Source: DATIUV01 sp049322755
GTDB lineage: Bacteria > Pseudomonadota > Gammaproteobacteria > Burkholderiales > UBA6910
DNA: 64,000 nt
NCBI GenBank assembly: GCA_049322755.1
Contig: JBMOQX010000073.1
Location: forward strand, 62,001 to 126,000
Direction: 5' to 3'
Part shown: positions 9,539-20,044 of the stretch, one piece after another
Layout of the letters: each line of letters opens with the position of its first letter
How positions within the stretch are numbered: position 1 is the first letter of the stretch
Position numbers and translations under genes: made by a program
Notes under the pieces: model-generated
Told to the model about the DNA's origin: nothing
Databases searched by the model: none
Seen by the model: the letters and a program-made list of their open reading frames with translations, nothing else

Positions 9539-10564
9539 TCAGGCCGGCGACGGCTCGCTGGGCGTGAACGCGTCGGAGTAGAACTCGTCCTCGGGCAGAC
9601 CGCAGCGGCTGGAAAAATCCCGGCGTGCCGCCTCCACCATCACCGGCGCGCCGCAGGCGTAAACCTGATGACCCGAGAGGTCGGGGAAGTCCGCCATCAC
9701 GGCGTCGTGGACCAGACCGGTGCGCCCGCTCCAGCCATCCTCCGGCTCCGGCTCCGAGAGCACCGGCACGAAACGGAAATTGGCGTGGTCGCGCTGCCAT
9801 TGCAGCGGCAGCTCGGACAGGTACATGTCGGAGCGCGAGCGGTTGCCCCAGTACAGCGCCATCGGCCGCTGGCAGCCGGTGTAGAACGCGTGCTCCAGGA
9901 TCGCCTTGATCGGCGCGAACCCGGTGCCGCTGGCCAGGAAGATCATCGGCTTGTCGGAGTCCTCCCGCAGGAAGAAGGTGCCCAGCGGCCCCTGGAAGCG
10001 CAGGATGTCCTTTTCCTTCATGCCGTCGAAGACGTGGCGGGTGAACGAGCCGCCCGGATAGTTGCGCACGTGCAGCTCGAGAAACTCGTCGTCATGGGGC
10101 GCGTTGCCCATCGAGAAGCTGCGCCGCTTGCCGTCCTTGAGCAGGATGTCGATATACTGCCCGGCGAGGAACTGCAGGCGCTCGTTCTGCGGCAGGCGCA
10201 GCCGGATGCGCATCACGTCCGGAGCGAGGCGGTCGAGCGCCTGGACGCGGCACGGCAGCGTCTTGATGGGGATGTCGCGCACCGCGCCGATTTCCCGCGA
10301 CTCGATGACGAGATCGGTGCGCGGCCGCGCGCTGCAGAACAGCGCCATGCCCACCTGCCGTTCCACGCCGGTGAGCGCGGTTTCCTGGTGCGGACCGAGG
10401 TCGATTTCGCCTTCCAGCACCTTGCCCTTGCAGGTGCCGCAGGCACCGTTGCGGCAGCCGTAGGGCAGCGCGAAGCCCTCGCGCAATGCCGCCTCCAGCA
10501 CAGTCTCGCCGGGCTGGCAGTGGAAACTGTGGCCGCTGGGCCGGATCGTGACCTGATATGACAT
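9539..10564 (-). CDS. [2Fe-2S] ferredoxin-flavin NAD(P)H reductase (AscD/CDP-glucoseen reductase family)
   Basis: The 341-residue protein has a plant-type ferredoxin domain (Cys37, Cys42, Cys45, Cys77), then a FAD-binding domain (RSFSMGNAP) and an NAD(P) domain (LASGTGFAPIKAI; YACGAPVMVE near the end). The layout is that of CDP-6-deoxy-delta-3,4-glucoseen reductase and phenol hydroxylase reductases. Betaproteobacteria usually have one such orphan gene whose partner is unknown. The ATG at 10564 (MSYQVTIRP) is preferred to further upstream starts because it gives the family N-terminus. No sugar-dehydrase partner lies nearby. Confidence 0.85.
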   Translation of the reverse strand: MSYQVTIRPSGHSFHCQPGETVLEAALREGFALPYGCRNGACGTCKGKVLEGEIDLGPHQETALTGVERQVGMALFCSARPRTDLVIESREIGAVRDIPIKTLPCRVQALDRLAPDVMRIRLRLPQNERLQFLAGQYIDILLKDGKRRSFSMGNAPHDDEFLELHVRNYPGGSFTRHVFDGMKEKDILRFQGPLGTFFLREDSDKPMIFLASGTGFAPIKAILEHAFYTGCQRPMALYWGNRSRSDMYLSELPLQWQRDHANFRFVPVLSEPEPEDGWSGRTGLVHDAVMADFPDLSGHQVYACGAPVMVEAARRDFSSRCGLPEDEFYSDAFTPSEPSPA

Positions 10565-10607
10565 CTGCTTTTCGGCTGCGCCGCGCGGAACTCCTCGGAG
10601 GCTCTCC

Positions 10608-11606
10608 TTGCCGAGGCTGCTGATTGTCGGCTGCGGGGACGTCGGCCTGCGCGTCGCCGAACGCCTCCGCGGCCGCTTCCGGCTGTTCGCCCTGACCCAC
10701 ACGCCCGCGCGCGCCCCGTTGCTGCGCGGCCACGGCATCGTTCCCGTCGCCGGCGACCTGGACCGTCCGGCGTCGCTCGCCCGCTTGGCGGGGATCGCCC
10801 ACGCCGTGGTGCATCTGGCGCCGCCCGCGCCGGGCGGACGCGGCGATCGCCGCACCGCGCATCTGCTGGCGGCCCTCACGCGGCCCGGGATGTTACCACA
10901 GCGCCTGGTGTACATCAGCACGACGGGCGTCTACGGCGACTGCCGCGGCGCGCGCGTGCCGGAGACGCAGCCGCGGCGCGCGCAGTCCGACCGCGCCGCA
11001 CGCCGCGTCGACGCCGAGAACCGCCTGCGCTCCTGGGGGGCGCGCAACCGGGTCAGCGTGTCCATCCTGCGGGTGCCCGGCATCTACGGCCCCGAGCGCC
11101 TGCCGCTCGCGCGCCTGCGCGCCGGCACGCCGGCGCTGGTGTCCGAGGACGACGGCTACTCCAACCATATCCATGTCGACGACCTGGCATCCGCGGTGGT
11201 GGCGGCGCTCCATCGCGGGCGGCCGCAAAGAGCCTACAACATCGCCGACGGGTCCGAGCTGAAGATGGGCGAGTATTTCGACCTGGTCGCCGATCGCTTC
11301 GGCCTGCCGCGGCCGCCGCGCATCCGCCGCGCCGACGCGCCGGCCCGCATTGCGCCCCCGCTGTTGTCCTTCATGGACGAGTCGCGCCGGGTGGTGAGCG
11401 AGCGCATGAAACGGGAACTGGGCGTGCGCCTGGCCTATCCGACCGTGGACGCGGCACTGGCCGACCCCGCGCTCAGTCCAGGCGGCGGGGCGCGGTCCCC
11501 GATCGGCAGCGGCAGAAACAGAATCAGCGGGGCGGGCATGGTGTCCAATGCGGATAGCGGCGGGCCCGGGACGCGGCGGGCGCGCCCCGGGACGGGCGGC
11601 AAATAG
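10608..11606 (+). CDS. NAD-dependent epimerase/dehydratase family protein
   Basis: This extended-SDR-like protein of 332 residues has an N-terminal Rossmann motif (LLIVGCGDVGLRVAERL), a YISTTGVYGD segment containing the active-site Ser/Thr and Tyr region, and a substrate-domain region (YSNHIHVDDLA). The classic YxxxK lysine is not obvious: ARRVDAENRL follows instead. It begins with TTG at 10608, divergent from the reductase with 43 bp between starts. The last 40 residues are low-complexity. The substrate is unknown. Confidence 0.8.
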   Translation: MPRLLIVGCGDVGLRVAERLRGRFRLFALTHTPARAPLLRGHGIVPVAGDLDRPASLARLAGIAHAVVHLAPPAPGGRGDRRTAHLLAALTRPGMLPQRLVYISTTGVYGDCRGARVPETQPRRAQSDRAARRVDAENRLRSWGARNRVSVSILRVPGIYGPERLPLARLRAGTPALVSEDDGYSNHIHVDDLASAVVAALHRGRPQRAYNIADGSELKMGEYFDLVADRFGLPRPPRIRRADAPARIAPPLLSFMDESRRVVSERMKRELGVRLAYPTVDAALADPALSPGGGARSPIGSGRNRISGAGMVSNADSGGPGTRRARPGTGGK

Positions 11607-11609
11607 AGG

Positions 11610-11615
11610 TAAAAT
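11610..11615 (+). promoter_or_regulatory. Candidate -10 for cutA-dsbD-tlpA
   Basis: TAAAAT in the context GGTAAAATCGC, 23 bp before the cutA ATG, resembles a sigma-70 -10 box. No clear -35 is seen in the GC-rich sequence upstream. Confidence 0.4.
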
Positions 11616-11638
11616 CGCAAATTCTCATACGTTTCGAA

Positions 11639-11959
11639 ATGGATACCCTGCTGGTGATCACCAATCTGCCGGATCGGGACAGCGCCGAGCGCCTCGCCGC
11701 GCACCTGATCGAGGAGCGCGCTGCCGCCTGCGTCAACGTCATGGCCGAGTGCCGCTCGGTCTATCGCTGGCAGGGCCGGGTGGAGGCGGCCGGCGAAGTG
11801 CCGGTTTTCATCAAGACCTCGCAGGGCGCCTATGCGCGGCTGGAGGCCGCGATCCGTTCCCACCACCCTTACGAAGTCCCGGAGATCGTCGCGGTGCGCA
11901 TCGAACGGGGCTTGCCGGCCTATCTCCAGTGGGTCGAGGCGGAGACCGTCGAGCCATGA
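11639..11959 (+). CDS. cutA: CutA divalent-cation tolerance protein
   Basis: The 106-residue protein has the CutA1 trimer pattern: LLVITNLPDRDSAERLA at the start, EERAAACVNV with the conserved cysteine region, YRWQGRVE, FIKTS and HPYEVPEIVA. CutA proteins are small ferredoxin-like trimers with a poorly defined role in metal tolerance and redox homeostasis. The gene is 4 bp into dsbD, matching the known cutA-dsbD linkage. Confidence 0.95.
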   Translation: MDTLLVITNLPDRDSAERLAAHLIEERAAACVNVMAECRSVYRWQGRVEAAGEVPVFIKTSQGAYARLEAAIRSHHPYEVPEIVAVRIERGLPAYLQWVEAETVEP

Positions 11960-13794
11960 ACCTTGCCGAGCCTTTCATGCGGTTGGTGCTGTTTTTCCTG
12001 CTCGCGTTCCCGCTGGCGGCGGGATCCGTCGCGCCCGCCGCCGCCCAGTCCCTCAAGGCGGCCCCTGCCGAAGAGGAACTGCTGCCGCCGGACGAGGCGT
12101 TCAAGGCGTCGATGCGGGCCGCCGACGCGTCCACGGTGATCGCCGATTTCGTCCCCGCCAAGGGCTATTACCTGTACCGGGACAAGTTCGCCTTCACCGT
12201 GGTGGAGCCGGCGGGCGCGTCCATCGCCCAGGTGACTCTGCCGCCGGGCAAGGTCAAGGACGATCCGCTGTTTGGCAAGACCGAGGTGTTCACCGACCCT
12301 GTGGCGGTGACCGTGGCACTGGCCGGCGCGGCGACCGACCGCGTTACCATCAAGGCCGCCTACCAGGGCTGCAATGAGCCCATCGGCGTGTGTTACCCGC
12401 CCATCGAGAAAACCTTCGAAGTGGCGCTGGCCGGCCTGGCCGCCGCGTCCGCGGCGCCGCCTGCTGCGCCGCAGTCGGAGGACGAACAGATCGCCGGGCT
12501 GCTGCGCGGCGGCAGCTTCTGGCTCATCGTGCTTTCCTTCCTCGGCTTCGGCCTGCTGCTGGCGTTCACCCCCTGCGTGCTGCCGATGATCCCGATCCTC
12601 TCCGGCATCATCGCCGGCCAGGGCCGGAAGGTCACCAAGATGCGGGGGTTCACGCTCTCGGCTGCCTACGTGCTGGGGATGGCCATCACGTACGCCATCG
12701 CCGGCATGGCGGCGGGGATGTCGGGCGCCATGCTGCAGGCGACGCTGCAGAATCCCTGGGTGCTGGGAACCTTCGCGCTGATCTTCGTGCTGCTGGCGCT
12801 GTCGATGTTCGGCTTCTACGAACTGCAGTTGCCCACGGCGCTCCAGAGCCGGCTGGCGGAAACCAGCAACAAGATGGGGGGCGGCCATTACGCCGGGGTG
12901 TTCACCATGGGCGTGTTGTCCGCGGTGATCGTGGGGCCCTGCGTCGCCGCGCCGCTGGCCGGCGCGCTGCTCTACATCAACCAGACCCGCGACATGCTGC
13001 TGGGTGGCGCCGCGCTGTTCGCCATGGCGCTGGGCATGGGCGTACCGCTGCTGGCGGTGGGGGCCTCCGCCGGCGCGCTCCTGCCCCGGGCCGGCGCCTG
13101 GATGGAATCGGTCAAGCGCTTCTTCGGTGTCCTGCTGCTGGGCGTGGCGATCTACATGATTTCGCCGGTGATCCCGGCAGTGGTGCACATGCTGCTGTGG
13201 GCGGCGCTGCTGATCGTCTCCGCCATTTATCTGCACGCCATCGACCCGCTGCCGCCCGGCGCCTCGGGCTACCGGAAGCTGTGGAAAGGCGTCGGCGTGA
13301 TCTCGCTGCTGGTGGGCGTGGCGCTACTGGCGGGCGCGCTGGCGGGGGGACGCGACGTCCTGCAGCCGCTGGCGGGCTTCCGCGGGGCGGGGGGCGAGGC
13401 TCCCGGTCCCGGCGCGGCGGTCGCCGCATCCCCGGGCGGACTCAAGTTCGAGAAAGTAGGGAGCCTGGCCGAGCTGGAGTCCCGGGTGCAGGGCGCGGGG
13501 CGCTACGTGATGCTGGATTTCTACGCTGACTGGTGCATCTCCTGCAAGGAGATGGAGCGCTTCACGTTCAGCGACGGGCGGGTTCAGGCGAAGCTGGCCG
13601 ACGTCCTTCTGCTCAAGGCCGATGTCACGCTGAACACGGCGGAGCACCAGGCGCTGCTCAAGCGCTTCAACCTGTTCGGGCCGCCCGGCATCCTGTTTTT
13701 CGATCCCCAGGGGCGGGAAGTGCCGGGCATCAAGGTGGTGGGATTCCAGGACGCGGACAAGTTTCTCGCCACCCTTGACACGGTGCTGCGGTGA
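11956..13794 (+). CDS. dsbD: Thiol:disulfide interchange protein DsbD
   Basis: At 612 residues it has full DsbD architecture. It starts with a signal peptide (about 1-30) and a periplasmic N-terminal domain with Cys139 and Cys146. The membrane domain of about eight helices has its redox cysteines in TPCVLP (Cys207) and VGPCVAAP (Cys329). The C-terminal thioredoxin domain has CISC at Cys527/Cys530. It moves electrons from cytoplasmic thioredoxin to periplasmic DsbC-type and cytochrome-maturation partners. It overlaps cutA by 4 bp and the next thioredoxin gene by 4 bp. Confidence 0.97.
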   Translation: MNLAEPFMRLVLFFLLAFPLAAGSVAPAAAQSLKAAPAEEELLPPDEAFKASMRAADASTVIADFVPAKGYYLYRDKFAFTVVEPAGASIAQVTLPPGKVKDDPLFGKTEVFTDPVAVTVALAGAATDRVTIKAAYQGCNEPIGVCYPPIEKTFEVALAGLAAASAAPPAAPQSEDEQIAGLLRGGSFWLIVLSFLGFGLLLAFTPCVLPMIPILSGIIAGQGRKVTKMRGFTLSAAYVLGMAITYAIAGMAAGMSGAMLQATLQNPWVLGTFALIFVLLALSMFGFYELQLPTALQSRLAETSNKMGGGHYAGVFTMGVLSAVIVGPCVAAPLAGALLYINQTRDMLLGGAALFAMALGMGVPLLAVGASAGALLPRAGAWMESVKRFFGVLLLGVAIYMISPVIPAVVHMLLWAALLIVSAIYLHAIDPLPPGASGYRKLWKGVGVISLLVGVALLAGALAGGRDVLQPLAGFRGAGGEAPGPGAAVAASPGGLKFEKVGSLAELESRVQGAGRYVMLDFYADWCISCKEMERFTFSDGRVQAKLADVLLLKADVTLNTAEHQALLKRFNLFGPPGILFFDPQGREVPGIKVVGFQDADKFLATLDTVLR

Positions 13795-14318
13795 GCCCGG
13801 GCCGGCGCCGGCTGGTGGTGGGACTGGCGGCGGCCGTCGCGCTGGGCGCCGGGACCGTCTTCCAATACCTGCGCGCGCGTCCCGCGCCGCCGGCGGGAGC
13901 GGCGGCGGTGCTGCTGGGGGCATCGTTCGAGGATCTCGCCGGCGGACGCCGCTCGGTGGGCGACTGGCGCGGCCAGGTCCTGGTGGTGAACTTCTGGGCC
14001 ACGTGGTGCGCGCCCTGCCGGGAGGAGATCCCGGAGTTCGTCCGGATCCAGGAACGGTTCCGGGGCGAGGGCGTCCAGTTCATCGGCATCGCCGTGGACC
14101 GGCGCGACGCGGTGGCGCCGTTCGTGCGGGAATTCGGCATCAACTACCCGATACTGGTCGGCAGCCTCGACGCCATGGAAGTGTCCAGGGCCGCCGGTAA
14201 TCGCGTCGGTGCCCTGCCGTTTACTGCGATCCTCGGCCGGGATGGCCGGCTGGCGACCGTCCACCTGGGCAAGCTGGATGGGCGTACCTTGGAGCCGCTG
14301 CTGCAGCAGCTGGTTTGA
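13791..14318 (+). CDS. TlpA/ResA-like membrane-anchored thioredoxin
   Basis: The 175-residue protein has an N-terminal membrane anchor (about 7-25) and a periplasmic thioredoxin fold with WCAPC (Cys73, Cys76). The cis-proline region is GALPFTAI. TlpA-like proteins act in cytochrome c maturation or general periplasmic thiol reduction, and dsbD directly upstream is the natural electron donor. GTG start at 13791 overlaps the dsbD stop. Confidence 0.92.
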   Translation: MSPGRRRLVVGLAAAVALGAGTVFQYLRARPAPPAGAAAVLLGASFEDLAGGRRSVGDWRGQVLVVNFWATWCAPCREEIPEFVRIQERFRGEGVQFIGIAVDRRDAVAPFVREFGINYPILVGSLDAMEVSRAAGNRVGALPFTAILGRDGRLATVHLGKLDGRTLEPLLQQLV

Positions 14319-14360
14319 GCCGTCCCGGGCCTTTCTGGACAAAATGCCGCAAACTGCGGC

Positions 14361-14399
14361 AAAATCCGCCGATCTTGCAATTCGACCCGGCGGATTTTT
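14361..14399 (+). terminator. Terminator-like hairpin at the aroQ start
   Basis: AAAATCCGCC (14361-14370) pairs perfectly with GGCGGATTTT (14389-14398), followed by a T. A smaller stem GCCGC-AAACT-GCGGC (14346-14360) lies just upstream. The shape fits an intrinsic terminator of cutA-dsbD-tlpA. The 3' arm also contains the only Shine-Dalgarno-like bases (GGCGGA) before the preferred aroQ start, so the structure could also control aroQ translation. Confidence 0.6.
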
Positions 14400-14853
14400 G
14401 AAACCCTACCACGTTCTCGTTCTCCACGGACCCAACCTGAACCTGCTTGGCGTGCGCGAGCCGGAGGTCTACGGTCTGACCACGTTGCATGACATTAACC
14501 AACGTTTGATGCAAATCGGCCAAGATCGCGGCGCTGAGGTGGCCTGCTACCAGAGCAACAGCGAATCCGACCTGGTGGAGCGGGTGCAGCGGGCGCGGGA
14601 CGACCACACCGCTTTCATCCTCATCAATCCCGCGGCCTTTACCCATACCAGCGTAGCGCTCCGGGACGCCCTCGCGGCCGTGGGGATTCCGTTCATCGAG
14701 GTGCACTTGTCCAACGTGCATGCTCGCGAGCCGTTCCGCCGAACCTCGTATTTCTCGGACATCGCCGTCGGCGTCATCGCCGGACTGGGCGCCCGGGGAT
14801 ACGAGTTAGCCCTTACTTACGCTCTCGACCACCTCGCCGCCAAAACGGCCTGA
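14398..14853 (+). CDS. aroQ: 3-dehydroquinate dehydratase, type II
   Basis: The protein is a type II dehydroquinase of the shikimate pathway. It shows VLVLHGPNLNLLG at the N-terminus, the catalytic tyrosine region REPEVYG, the INPAAFTHTSVALRDAL segment with the active-site His and EVHLSNVHARE. I prefer the TTG at 14398 (151 residues) because the conserved sequence begins only four codons later. An ATG at 14344 would add 18 residues encoded by the hairpin. It is followed by accB-accC, a conserved betaproteobacterial order. Confidence 0.9.
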   Translation: MKPYHVLVLHGPNLNLLGVREPEVYGLTTLHDINQRLMQIGQDRGAEVACYQSNSESDLVERVQRARDDHTAFILINPAAFTHTSVALRDALAAVGIPFIEVHLSNVHAREPFRRTSYFSDIAVGVIAGLGARGYELALTYALDHLAAKTA

Positions 14854-14885
14854 CGGCGCTCGCGCCGGCTCCAGGGGGATCCGCC

Positions 14886-15332
<447 letters not shown>

Positions 15333-15360
15333 CCGCGTCCGCGGCCCGCCGCCCGTGCCG

Positions 15361-16727
<1,367 letters not shown>

Positions 16728-16731
<4 letters not shown>

Positions 16732-17621
16732 GCGCCTGGCAGGCGGCGTCGCTGGTGGTGGACGCTGCTGCCGTCGAGCGCCTGGGCGATGCGCTGCTGG
16801 AAGCGGGCGCGCTCGCGGTGGACGTGGCCGACCCGCAGGCGGGGGGCGATGCCGCGACGCCCCTGGACGAGGGACCCGAGGACCTTTTCCCGCTCTGGCC
16901 GCGTTGCCGGCTGACCGCGCTGTTTGCCGCGGATGCCGACGCCGGCGCGGCGATCGCTGCGGCCGCCCTGGCGGCGGGCCTGGCCGAACCGCCGCCGTTC
17001 GAGAGCTGGGCGGTGGCGGAGCAGGATTGGGTGCGCCTGACGCAGGCGCAGTTTCCGCCGCAGCGGGTCAGCGGGCGGCTTTGGATCATCCCCACCTGGC
17101 ACGAGCCGCCCGATCCGGCGGCGGTGAACATCCGGCTCGACCCCGGGCTCGCTTTCGGCACCGGCAGCCACCCCACCACGCGGCTGTGCCTGCGCTGGCT
17201 TGACGCCGTGGTGCACGGTGGCGAACATGTGATCGACTACGGCTGCGGTTCGGGCATCCTGGCCGTTGCGGCGCTGAAGCTGGGTGCCGCCAGCGCGCTC
17301 GGCGTCGACATCGATCCCCAGGCCGTTCGCGCCAGCCGCGCCAACGCTGAATTGAACGGCGTTGCCGCCGGATTCCGGCTCCCCGATCGCCCGCTCAATG
17401 TGACCGCCGATATCGTCGTGGCCAACATCCTCGCCAATCCCCTCAAGGTGCTGGCGCCGGCGATCGCGCCGCTGGTGGCGGCGGGCGGGCATCTGGCACT
17501 GGCGGGCATCCTCACGCCCCAGGCCGAGGACGTCGCTCGCGCCTACCGGAACTGGCTCGGGCTCGACATTTGGGCCGAGCAGGACGGCTGGGTGCTGCTG
17601 GCGGGCACCCGGGAGGCCTGA
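16728..17621 (+). CDS. prmA: Ribosomal protein L11 methyltransferase
   Basis: The 297-residue protein has an N-terminal substrate-recognition domain and a SAM-methyltransferase domain with DYGCGSGILAVAALKLGA (motif I) and VVANILANPL (motif IV, NxxA/N type). PrmA trimethylates ribosomal protein L11. The segment LDPGLAFGTGSHPTTRLCL is highly characteristic of this family. The ATG overlaps the accC stop (ATGA), giving coupled translation. Confidence 0.96.
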
Positions 17622-17624
17622 GCG

Positions 17625-18512
17625 ATGACCATGGTCACGCGCTGCCCGGAGTGCAGCACCGCGTTCAAGGTCAGCACCGAACAGCTCCAGGCCCGCGACG
17701 GCGCCGTGCGCTGCGGCCGCTGCCAGCGGGTGTTCAACGCCTTCGACGCCCTCACCACCTGGCCGGATTCCGCCCTGGCGCCACCCGACCGCGGGGAAGG
17801 GACGGATCACGCCGCGGAGGTCGGCCCGATGCAGCCGACGGACATCGAGACGCCGCCGGAGGCCCACTTCGCCGACGGCGCGTCGCCGCCCGCCGAAACC
17901 GAACCGCCGGCGCCGGCCGACGCGTTGGCGCCGGCCCACTCTGCGCCCGACGCGACCCCGAAGCCCGAGGCGGCGGCCGGCGCGGAGGAACCGCCGGAGC
18001 TGGACTGGGTCATGCAGGAGCCGCCACGCCGGCGCCGCGCCACCGTGCGGTGGTCGCTCGCGGTGCTGCTCGCTGCCGTGGCGCTGGCCGCCCAGGCGGC
18101 CTATTTCTACCGCACGGAACTGGCCACCGCGTTGCCGGCGACGCGCCCGTATCTCGAGAGCGCGTGCGAGGCGCTGGGCTGCCGCGTCCCGCTGCCGGCG
18201 CGAGCCGAGTACATCGTCATCGAAGCCTCCGACCTGAAGGCCGACGCGGAGCGCCCCAACCGGCTGCTGCTGACGGTGGCGCTGCGCAACCGGGCGCCGT
18301 TTGCGCAGCAATACCCGGCGCTGGAACTCACGCTGACGGGACCCCAGAACCAGCCCCTCGCGCGGCGGGTGTTCCTGCCCGCGGACTATGCCGCCAAGGA
18401 CCGGCCGCTCGCCGCGGGCCTTGCGCCCAACGCGGTGGCCGACGTGCTGCTGCCGCTGGACACCGGCGACCTGGCGCCGTCCGGCTATCGCCTCTACAGC
18501 TTCTATCCCTGA
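17625..18512 (+). CDS. Zinc-ribbon DUF3426 membrane protein
   Basis: The 295-residue protein starts with an MJ0042-type zinc ribbon (CPECSTAF and CGRCQRVF near residues 7-35). An acidic Pro/Ala-rich linker follows to about 135, then one transmembrane helix (about 143-165), then a periplasmic DUF3426 domain. It is conserved immediately after prmA in betaproteobacteria. Function is unknown. It sits 3 bp after prmA and 7 bp before gcvT. Confidence 0.88.
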   Translation: MTMVTRCPECSTAFKVSTEQLQARDGAVRCGRCQRVFNAFDALTTWPDSALAPPDRGEGTDHAAEVGPMQPTDIETPPEAHFADGASPPAETEPPAPADALAPAHSAPDATPKPEAAAGAEEPPELDWVMQEPPRRRRATVRWSLAVLLAAVALAAQAAYFYRTELATALPATRPYLESACEALGCRVPLPARAEYIVIEASDLKADAERPNRLLLTVALRNRAPFAQQYPALELTLTGPQNQPLARRVFLPADYAAKDRPLAAGLAPNAVADVLLPLDTGDLAPSGYRLYSFYP

Positions 18513-18519
18513 CGCCGCC

Positions 18520-19605
18520 ATGCACGAGCTGCGCCGCACGCCGCTCAACGCGCTGCACCGCGAGCTCGGTGCCAAGCTCGTGGATTTCGCCGGCTGGGAG
18601 ATGCCGCTCCACTACGGCTCCCAGATCGACGAGCACCTGCGGGTACGGCGCGAATGCGGCGTATTCGACGTCTCCCACATGCAGGCGCTGGGCATCGAGG
18701 GCGCGGACGCCGCGGCGCTGGTGGCGCGCGTGTGCTGCTTCGATCTGCGCCGGCTCGACGGGGCCGGACGCGCCGCCTACGGCTGCCTGCTGAACGAGGG
18801 CGGCGGCATCATCGACGACGTCATCGCCTACCGGCTCGCCCCCGAGCGCCTGCGCCTGGTGGTGAACGCGGGCACCGCCGCCGGCGACCTCCAATGGATC
18901 CGCAGCCAGGCCCGGGATTTCCGCGCCGCGGTCACGCCGCGCGACGACCTGGCGATCCTGGCGGTACAGGGTCCGCGGGCGCGCGAGATCGTATGGCGCG
19001 CGGCGCCGCAACTGCGCGTCGCCACCGAATCGCTGGCGCGCTTCCACGCCGCGGAAACCGGGAGCTGGCTGGCGGCGCGCACCGGCTACACCGGCGAGGA
19101 CGGATTCGAGCTGATGCTGCCCGCCGCAGAAGCCTCTGCGCTGTGGGGGGCGCTGCTCGAGGCGGGTGCCGCACCGTGCGGGCTCGGTGCCCGCGACACC
19201 CTGCGGCTGGAGGCGGGCATGAACCTCTACGGCCAGGACATGGACGCCGGCGTGACGCCGCTGGAGTGCGGGCTGGCGGCGTACGTGGACCTCGCCAGCG
19301 GGCGCGATTTCATCGGACGCGCGGCGCTGCTGGCGGGGGCGCCGCGGTTCCGGCGGCGGGGACTGCTGCTCCAGGAGCGCGGCGTGCTGCGCCATGGCCA
19401 GCGGGTGGAGACGGCGGCGGGCGCGGGCGTCGTCACCAGCGGCGGTTACGCGCCGACGCTGGAGCGCTCCATCGCGCTGGCGCGGCTGCCGCTTGCGGTG
19501 TCGCCGGGGGACCGCGTCGCGGTGGCGATCCGCGATAAAATAGCGGTTTCGGTGGCGGTCGAGCCGCCTTTCGTGCGCGAGGGGCGCGCGCTCGTCACGA
19601 TCTGA
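18520..19605 (+). CDS. gcvT: Glycine cleavage system T protein (aminomethyltransferase)
   Basis: The 361-residue protein transfers the methylene group from H-protein-bound aminomethyl to tetrahydrofolate. Visible motifs are VDFAGWEMPLHYGS, GVFDVSHM, TGYTGEDGFEL and GLGARDTLRLEAGM. No glycine riboswitch fits, because only 7 bp separate it from the preceding gene. It is followed by gcvH, gcvPA, tpx and gcvPB. Confidence 0.96.
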   Translation: MHELRRTPLNALHRELGAKLVDFAGWEMPLHYGSQIDEHLRVRRECGVFDVSHMQALGIEGADAAALVARVCCFDLRRLDGAGRAAYGCLLNEGGGIIDDVIAYRLAPERLRLVVNAGTAAGDLQWIRSQARDFRAAVTPRDDLAILAVQGPRAREIVWRAAPQLRVATESLARFHAAETGSWLAARTGYTGEDGFELMLPAAEASALWGALLEAGAAPCGLGARDTLRLEAGMNLYGQDMDAGVTPLECGLAAYVDLASGRDFIGRAALLAGAPRFRRRGLLLQERGVLRHGQRVETAAGAGVVTSGGYAPTLERSIALARLPLAVSPGDRVAVAIRDKIAVSVAVEPPFVREGRALVTI

Positions 19606-19626
19606 CCGCCGGCGCCAGGAGGAGCG

Positions 19627-20016
19627 ATGGAAACCCCGGATACGCTGCATTACGCCAAGACCCACGAATGGGCGCGCATCGACGACGACGGCCTGGTGAC
19701 GGTGGGCATCACCGACCACGCCCAGGATCTGCTGGGCGACATGGTCTTCGTCGAGGCGCCCGAGGTGGGCAGGCACTTCGCGGCGGGCGCCGAGTGCGCC
19801 GTGGTGGAGTCGGTCAAGGCGGCGGCGGACGTCTACGCGCCGGTGGCCGGGACGGTGGCGGCGGTGAACGAGTCGCTGCAAAGCGCGCCGGAGCAGATCA
19901 ACCGGCAGCCTTACGCGGCCTGGCTGTTCAAGCTCAGGCCCGACAACGCCGACGACGTGAAGAAGCTGATGAACGCGTCGCAGTACCAGTCCCTGGTGGA
20001 GAACGAGCCCACCTGA
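19627..20016 (+). CDS. gcvH: Glycine cleavage system H protein
   Basis: The 129-residue lipoyl carrier protein has the lipoylated Lys64 in VESVKAAADVYAP. The N-terminal segment YAKTHEWARIDDDG and the GITDHAQDLLGDMVFVE segment are typical. It shuttles the aminomethyl group between P and T proteins. A GGAGGAG Shine-Dalgarno-like sequence lies just before the ATG. Confidence 0.97.
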   Translation: METPDTLHYAKTHEWARIDDDGLVTVGITDHAQDLLGDMVFVEAPEVGRHFAAGAECAVVESVKAAADVYAPVAGTVAAVNESLQSAPEQINRQPYAAWLFKLRPDNADDVKKLMNASQYQSLVENEPT

Positions 20017-20044
20017 GCGCCGGGAAACCCGGAGCGCCTACCCC

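Noticed and set aside
18500..18522. Glycine riboswitch upstream of gcvT
   Set aside because: There are only 7 bp between the upstream stop and the gcvT start, and no riboswitch structure was seen further upstream.
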